A stretch of DNA of 64,000 nucleotides from contig NZ_WOTN01000002.1 of assembly GCF_010993745.1 (NCBI RefSeq), positions 1,364,001 through 1,428,000 on the forward strand, given 5' to 3'. Every line of letters begins with the position of its first letter. Positions within the stretch are counted from its first letter, which is position 1. The notes below the pieces were generated by a model. The model saw nothing but the letters and a program-made list of their open reading frames with translations. It did no database searches and was not told where the DNA came from. Position numbers and translations under genes: made by a program. The stretch is from Fodinicola acaciae (GTDB taxonomy: Bacteria; Actinomycetota; Actinomycetes; Mycobacteriales; HKI-0501). Shown here in pieces: positions 58,512-64,000 of the stretch.

Positions 58512-59627
58512 TCAGGGCAGCGCTACTGGTGGGTCGACATGGTCGGCGGAGGTCGGCGACAGGCCGTACGGATCCGGCCGGCGGTGGCGGGGGATGACCG
58601 CCATCACCGACGGCCGTGAGACGGCGACCTCGGAGCGGCGGGTACGCTCGCGCAGCGGAATGCGAGCCGACACCAGCGACCCGATTCCTGGCGTTGCCTC
58701 AAAGGAAAAGTCGCCGCTGAGTGCGGTGCAGCGGTTGCGCATCGACGCGAGCGCACGGCGGCCGATCGCGGTTTCCGAGCCGTTTCCGTTGTCGTTGATG
58801 GTCAGTTCGACCCGCGTCTCGTCGGCGCGTACGGCCACCTGCACGCGGTCGGCGCCGCTGTGTTCGACGGCGGCGGCGACGGCTTCCTGGGCGATGCGGA
58901 AAAGGCCGAGCCGCAGCGTACGATCCTGTGTCCACTCTGGACGTTCGCCGGCCGAAACGAAGGTGGAGACGGTCTTTCCGGGATATTCGATCTCGGTGTC
59001 GCTGGCCAGGTCGGCGAGCGCGCCGGCCAGGCCGAGCCGGTCCAGCACCGCCGGATGCAGATCGTTGACCAGGTCGCGGAGTTTGGTTGCCTGCGCGAAG
59101 AAAAGGTCGTCGGCGCGCTCGACCAGCGTCATCGTCTCCGGTGAGGTCGGCGCCAGCCGCGCGGCGGACAGCAGCTGCCGGCCTTCGGTCAGTGGCCGCA
59201 GATAATCGTCGTGCAGGTCATGTGCCAGCTGCGACTTGACCGCGTCGGCGGCGTCGATGCCGGCGCGCGACCGCTCGCGTACGAGCAACTGACCGGCGGC
59301 GATCCGGCCGCGCCAGACCAAGGCGGCGAAGCTGCTGAACAACAATAATGTGAACGCGCCGCCGAGCCAGGCGTCGATCTGCTGCGCGAGCGGCAGGATC
59401 GCCTGCAGCAGGCTGAAACCCGCCGCGCACAGCAGCGGCAGCCGCAACGGCCCGGAAAACGCCGCAGCCAGACCGCAGGCCAGTACGCAGGTCAGAATTG
59501 CCAGGCCAATTCGCCACACCGGCGGCACCGCCGTACCGCCCACCACCAGGCTGCCCAGAAAGCAGACGACGAACACTCTGCCAAGAGTGCTGAGATTGAC
59601 TCGTAAACGGGTCGGCATAGCCAGCAT
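58512..59627 (-). CDS. NarL/DesK-type sensor histidine kinase (HisKA_3), orphan
   Basis: A 371-residue kinase. Residues about 10-105 hold four hydrophobic segments (VFVVCFLGSLVVGGTAVPPV, GLAILTCVLACGLAAAFSGP and so on) forming a small membrane sensor. The dimerisation box AVKSQLAHDLHDDYLRPLTE near residue 135 contains the phosphoacceptor His in LHDD. The ATPase domain has FRIAQEAVAAAVEHSGADRV (N-box variant) and VELTINDNGNGSETAIGRRA (G1), then GIGSLVSARIPL. The C-terminal 30 residues are unusual and Pro/Arg-rich. No response regulator gene is adjacent, so its partner is elsewhere or beyond recognition. Start GTG/ATG region at 59627 is preceded by A/T-rich DNA. Confidence 0.9.
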   Translation of the reverse strand: MLAMPTRLRVNLSTLGRVFVVCFLGSLVVGGTAVPPVWRIGLAILTCVLACGLAAAFSGPLRLPLLCAAGFSLLQAILPLAQQIDAWLGGAFTLLLFSSFAALVWRGRIAAGQLLVRERSRAGIDAADAVKSQLAHDLHDDYLRPLTEGRQLLSAARLAPTSPETMTLVERADDLFFAQATKLRDLVNDLHPAVLDRLGLAGALADLASDTEIEYPGKTVSTFVSAGERPEWTQDRTLRLGLFRIAQEAVAAAVEHSGADRVQVAVRADETRVELTINDNGNGSETAIGRRALASMRNRCTALSGDFSFEATPGIGSLVSARIPLRERTRRSEVAVSRPSVMAVIPRHRRPDPYGLSPTSADHVDPPVALP

Positions 59628-59932
59628 TGAAACTGATCAGCGCGATTACCGCCAGTGTGGCCACTGTGACTGAATGTGCGCAACGCATTAATGCGCCCGA
59701 TTACTCCCGACAAAACATAACAAAAGATGCTATTACTCTGCGCAACTCCGTCGGCCGCTGACGGTGACGCGGCGGCCCCGGCCCCTGTGCAACCGGACGT
59801 GGACGCTAGGTTAGGCGAGTCGGGGGACAGGTGATCCGAAGGCCCGGAAGGGCAACGCCGGCGCACTCCATGGTCTGACCAGCGGGTACGACCGTGCGCC
59901 GAACAGTGACAAGAGAGAGGGTTGGTACTCAG
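59628..59932. other. Intergenic region between divergent genes
   Basis: About 305 bases, AT-rich near 59640-59740 (ATTAATGCG, CATAACAAAAG), which suggests the histidine kinase promoter on the minus strand. TTAGGCGAG near 59812 and AAGAGAGAGGG near 59910 precede the next gene. No gene or hairpin was recognised. Confidence 0.4.
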
Positions 59933-60382
59933 GTGGCAGAGACGCTGCACGAGATCCTGCTCACGCCAGGAAAGCGGCCCGAGGTCATCGCTGACTGCAA
60001 GCAGCTCCTGGACGAGGAGGTGTCGAGCAAGTCCGGCGCCTCGGGGCTCGCGGTCAAGAGCGCCTACACCATGGTCAAGGCCGTCAAGCCGGGCATCATC
60101 GACGAGGCCGTGGACAAGCTGCTGGACGACTTCATCGGCCGCCTGCAGCCGTTCTACGCCGACTACCGCGCGGCCGGCGCCGCGCAGCCGCTGGACGCCT
60201 ACCTGGTCGGCCGCGGCGACGAGGTGTCCGACGCGCTGCTCGGGGTGACCGACGACCGCGCCGCCAACACCAGCCGCGCGACGGTCAAGAAGGCGTACGA
60301 GAAGATCCGTCCGCAAGGCAAGAAGAACGTCGAGCTGGCCCTGCCGCGACTCGGCAAGCTCATCGAGAAGCACGCCAGCTGA
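59933..60382 (+). CDS. DUF6918-like actinobacterial protein
   Basis: A 149-residue soluble, all-helical protein: VAETLHEILLTPGKRPEVIA, DCKQLLDEEVSSKSGASGLA, then VKSAYTMVKAVKPGIIDEAV and DKLLDDFIGRLQPFYADYRA. The C-terminal half (VGRGDEVSDALLGVTDDRAA, VKKAYEKIRPQGKKNVELAL) is also conserved-looking. This resembles a small conserved actinobacterial family without known function. GTG 59933 was chosen as the first residue before the helical repeat; the ribosome-binding site is weak. It is followed by a clear terminator, so it is monocistronic. Confidence 0.75.
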   Translation: MAETLHEILLTPGKRPEVIADCKQLLDEEVSSKSGASGLAVKSAYTMVKAVKPGIIDEAVDKLLDDFIGRLQPFYADYRAAGAAQPLDAYLVGRGDEVSDALLGVTDDRAANTSRATVKKAYEKIRPQGKKNVELALPRLGKLIEKHAS

Positions 60383-60392
60383 CCACCGGCCG

Positions 60393-60423
60393 AAGGCGGC
60401 GGAGGACGCCTCCGCCGCCTTTT
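60393..60423 (+). terminator. Rho-independent terminator
   Basis: AAGGCGGCGGAGG (60393-60405) pairs with CCTCCGCCGCCTT (60409-60421) around ACG, ending in TTTT. It starts 11 bases after the DUF6918-like stop. Confidence 0.85.
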
Positions 60424-60539
60424 GCGTGCCCGCGTACGTCCAGAAGATCTTCCGAACCGCTTGGCAACTCGGCCGCCGTCGGGGACTATTCCGTGATCCG
60501 GCCGATCCGCGACCGGTGTGACACCAGGTGGAGGCGGAG

Positions 60540-62090
60540 ATGACCAGTGCGGCCAGCGAGCTGCCGGTCGTGCATCCGGACGGCCGGGTCGACCTGGGGG
60601 AGACACCGCCGGCCAGCGGCCGGTACGCCAACCCCGAGCTGGCGCCGGTCCCGGTCGGCAAGCGCACCTGGACGACGTACAACTTCGCCGCCCTGTGGAT
60701 GGGGATGGCGCACAACATCCCCAGCTATCTGCTCGCCTCCGGCCTGATCGCGCTGGGGATGGACTGGCTGCAGGCCTTCGTCACCATCACGCTGGGAAAC
60801 ATCATCGTGCTCATACCGATGTTGTTGAACAGCCACGCGGGCACGAAATACGGCATTCCGTTCCCGATTTTCGCGCGCGCTTTCTACGGCGTACGCGGCG
60901 CCAACCTCGCGGCGTTGTTGCGCGCTTTCATCGCCTGTGGCTGGTTTGGCATCCAGACCTGGGTCGGCGGCGAGGCGGTGTACGTCATCGTCGGAAAACT
61001 CGCCGGTGGCGGCTGGAGCAACGCGCCGTCGGTCGGCGGCCATCCGTGGACACTTTGGCTGAGCTTCGCGGTTTTCTGGCTGATCCAGATGGCCATCATC
61101 TGGCGCGGCATCGACGCGATCCGGCGGTTCGAAAACTGGGCCGCACCGCTGGTCACCGTGGCGTTCGCGGCGTTGCTGGTGTGGATCGTCATCCAGGCCG
61201 GCGGCCTCGGCCCGATCCTGACCACGCCGTCGAAACTCGGCTGGGGACCGGCGTTCTGGGCCGTCTTCGCGCCGTCGCTGATGGCGATGATCGCGTTCTG
61301 GGCCACGCTCTCGTTGAACATGCCTGACTTCACCAGGTTTGGCCTGAGCCAACGCAAGCAGGCGCTCGGCCAGATCCTCGGCCTGCCGACCACCATGTCG
61401 TTCATCTCGCTGGTGTCGATCGTGGTCACCTCCGGCACGGTGGTCATCTACGGCAAGGCGATCTGGGATCCGGTGCAGCTGGCCGGAAACTTCAGCAATC
61501 CGGTCGTTGTCGTCATCGGCCTGATCGTGGCCGTGTTGGCGACGATCTCCTGCAACGTCGCCGCCAACGTGGTGAGTCCGTCGTACGACTTTTCCAACGC
61601 CGCACCACGATTCGTCAGTTTCCGCACCGGTGGCCTCATCACCGGAATTATCGGCATCCTGATCCAGCCGTGGCAGCTGGTCAGCAATCCGCAGATCTAC
61701 ATCTACAACTGGCTCGGCCTCTACGGTGGCGTGCTCGCCGCCGTCGCCGGTGTCCTGCTGGCCGGCTACTGGGTCCGTGACCGCGCGGAGCTGGTGCTCG
61801 GCGACCTTTATCGCTCCGGCGGCCGTTACTGGTATTTTCACGGCTGGAACGTGCAGGCCGTGGTCGCGACGGTCATCGGCGCGGTGCTCGCGGTCGGTGG
61901 CGTCAATTCCCAACCGGGCAACGGACCTTTCCCCGCCGAGGGCCTGATTCCGTTCCTGAAGCCGCTTTACGACTACAGCTGGGCGGTCGGGCTGGTCGTC
62001 GGCTTCGCCGTCTATCTGCTGCTCACGCTGCCTGGTGCGAGCCAGCGGCGGCCGGTTCCGGCAGTAGCGGCCGCCGACGATTCGGGCTAG
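60540..62090 (+). CDS. NCS1-family nucleobase/hydantoin/allantoin permease
   Basis: A 516-residue transporter with about 12 membrane segments. TYNFAALWMGMAHNIPSYLL in the first segment, then NIIVLIPMLLNSHAGTKYGI and PFPIFARAFYGVRGANLAAL, are NCS1 signatures. FIACGWFGIQTWVGGEAVYV contains the substrate-site Trp/Gln region. FWATLSLNMPDFTRFGLSQR has the conserved NxPDFTRF. It should import uracil, hydantoin, allantoin or a related compound with Na+ or H+. GGAGG lies six bases before ATG 60540. The next genes encode pyrimidine or hydantoin catabolic enzymes on the same strand, so the cargo is probably a pyrimidine or dihydropyrimidine. Confidence 0.94.
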   Translation: MTSAASELPVVHPDGRVDLGETPPASGRYANPELAPVPVGKRTWTTYNFAALWMGMAHNIPSYLLASGLIALGMDWLQAFVTITLGNIIVLIPMLLNSHAGTKYGIPFPIFARAFYGVRGANLAALLRAFIACGWFGIQTWVGGEAVYVIVGKLAGGGWSNAPSVGGHPWTLWLSFAVFWLIQMAIIWRGIDAIRRFENWAAPLVTVAFAALLVWIVIQAGGLGPILTTPSKLGWGPAFWAVFAPSLMAMIAFWATLSLNMPDFTRFGLSQRKQALGQILGLPTTMSFISLVSIVVTSGTVVIYGKAIWDPVQLAGNFSNPVVVVIGLIVAVLATISCNVAANVVSPSYDFSNAAPRFVSFRTGGLITGIIGILIQPWQLVSNPQIYIYNWLGLYGGVLAAVAGVLLAGYWVRDRAELVLGDLYRSGGRYWYFHGWNVQAVVATVIGAVLAVGGVNSQPGNGPFPAEGLIPFLKPLYDYSWAVGLVVGFAVYLLLTLPGASQRRPVPAVAAADDSG

Positions 62091-62204
62091 GGTCTGTCTC
62101 CATATTCCGCGGGGCGATAGCCGAGCCGCTGTCACATCTGTCTCGGGCCGCCTGACGGCGTTTGGATCTCGACTCTCATCCCCCCGGAATATGGAGACAG
62201 ACCC
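62090..62204. repeat. 115-base element with 20-base perfect terminal inverted repeats (possible MITE)
   Basis: Bases 62090-62109 are the exact reverse complement of 62185-62204, with four further G-C pairs just inside. The arms begin GGGTCTGTCTCC. The 75-base centre has no coding sense. The element fills the gap between the permease and amidohydrolase genes and touches the permease stop. It looks like a miniature transposable element or a large attenuator-like hairpin. No clear target-site duplication is seen. Confidence 0.65.
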
Positions 62205-62242
62205 AGCATCCGAACATCAAACGTATCGGGAGGAGCGCATAG

Positions 62243-63081
<839 letters not shown>

Positions 63082-63085
<4 letters not shown>

Positions 63086-64000
63086 GTGTGGTGATTCGCG
63101 GCGGGCTCGTGGTCAGTCCGAGCGGCGCGACCGCCGGCGACGTCCTCGTGGAAGGCGAGAAAATCGTCGCGGTCGCCTCGCCGGACAGCGACGCCGCGCG
63201 GAGCTGGACCGCTGACCGTACGATCGACGCCGCCGGAAAATACGTGCTGCCGGGCGGCATCGACGCGCACACGCACATGGAAATGCCTTTCGGCGGCACG
63301 CATTCGGTGGACACCTTCGCGACCGGCACGACCGCCGCCGCGTGGGGTGGCACGACGACGATCATCGACTTCGCCGTGCAGGCCAAAGGTACGTCCCTGC
63401 TGTCCACATTGGACAAATGGCACGAGAAGGCCGACGGCAACTGCGCCATCGACTACGGCTTCCACATGATCCTCTCGGACGTCAACGAGGCGAGCCTGAA
63501 GGAGATGGACGCCTGCATCGAGGCCGGCGTGAACACCTTCAAGATGTTCATGGCCTATCCCGGCGTCTTCTACTCCACCGACGGCGACATCCTGCTGGCC
63601 ATGCAGCGAGCCAAGGACAGCGGCTCGATCATCATGATGCACGCGGAAAACGGCATCGCGATCGACCAGCTGGTGGCGCAGTCGATCGCCGCCGGCCGCA
63701 CGGACCCGGTCCATCACGGCCTGACCCGGCCGCCGGAGCTGGAGGGCGAGGCGACCTCGCGCGCGATCCAGCTGGCGAAGGTCACCGGTGCGCCGCTCTA
63801 CATCGTGCATCTGTCGGCATCGCAGGCTCTGGCCGCGGTCGCGGAGGCACGCGACACCGGACAGAACGTGTTTGCCGAGACCTGTCCCCAATATCTTTAT
63901 CTGTCCATTGAGGACTTGGCGCGGCCGGACTTCGAAGGCTCCAAGTTCGTCTGCTCGCCGCCGCTGCGGGAGAAGAGCCATCAGGCGGATTTGTGGCGTG
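63082..64000 (+). CDS. Dihydropyrimidinase/D-hydantoinase, C-terminus off window
   Basis: The first 306 residues of a cyclic amidohydrolase lie in the window. VIRGGLVVSPSGATAGDVLV is the N-terminal sandwich, and YVLPGGIDAHTHMEMPFGGT carries the HxH metal ligands near residue 60. NTFKMFMAYPGVFYSTDGDI has the carbamylated Lys near 150, and IIMMHAENG and GAPLYIVHLSASQALAAVAE hold the next His ligands. The Tyr in MAYPG is the hydantoinase substrate-binding residue. It opens dihydrouracil or hydantoin rings to N-carbamoyl amino acids, which the preceding enzyme would hydrolyse. The start overlaps the amidohydrolase stop. Confidence 0.94.

Overview
The window is about 64 kb of high-GC DNA with GTG/ATG starts, long open frames, many TetR-family regulators, DUF222/13E12-type HNH genes and zinc-free ribosomal protein paralogues. 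Together these point to a soil-type actinomycete chromosome. I cannot name the genus. No rRNA, tRNA, CRISPR array, prophage or replication origin was seen.

Layout. The left edge (1-3454) holds most of a large membrane-anchored single-module NRPS of the Pls/PosA (poly-amino-acid synthetase) type. Then come a nucleotidyltransferase-fold protein, an NHLRC2-like thioredoxin/beta-propeller protein, a GlxA-type regulator, an NAD(P)-binding reductase, and a multidrug exporter divergent from a TetR gene. From 11455 to 16431 lies an acyl-CoA catabolic locus: CoA ligase, enoyl-CoA hydratase, DUF6285, phosphotransferase and acyl-CoA dehydrogenase. Related operator-like sites sit before the tetR, hydratase and phosphotransferase/dehydrogenase genes. 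The 16.4-17.7 kb stretch is decayed: an IS481-like transposase remnant, a broken DUF222-HNH gene and a CTA microsatellite. A second broken DUF222-HNH gene lies in opposite orientation at 28.65-29.9 kb.

Between the two are a GH75 chitosanase-like secreted protein, a methyltransferase, a cold-shock protein, a decayed ABC exporter behind an IdeR/DmdR-like iron box, a cyclase-family hydrolase, an RraA-family protein, two divergent citrate-synthase-like genes (one with an N-terminal HTH) and a GT-C membrane glycosyltransferase. From 30 to 42.6 kb there is a mixed accessory region: gamma-carbonic-anhydrase-like protein, crotonase, a TetR/DHA2 exporter pair with two tandem operators, a Zur box with cysteine-free L33 and S14, a PaaX-type regulator, a beta-lactamase-like serine hydrolase, an epoxide-hydrolase-like protein and a GH43 glycosidase.

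From 42.6 to 49.5 kb two CitE-like lyases diverge from a tightly overlapping four-gene operon: FAH-RraA fusion, DapA-family aldolase, HpaE-like semialdehyde dehydrogenase and HpaD-like extradiol dioxygenase. This reads as a homoprotocatechuate (or related catechol) meta-cleavage pathway in which the usual HpaG/HpaI parts look replaced. After a sialidase, DoxX, an AKR/TetR pair, a flavin monooxygenase and a pirin-MarR pair comes a PabA-PabB fusion, a LamG remnant, an orphan histidine kinase and a DUF6918-like protein. The right edge is a reductive pyrimidine catabolism locus: NCS1 permease, a possible MITE, beta-ureidopropionase-like amidohydrolase and dihydropyrimidinase (cut by the window end).
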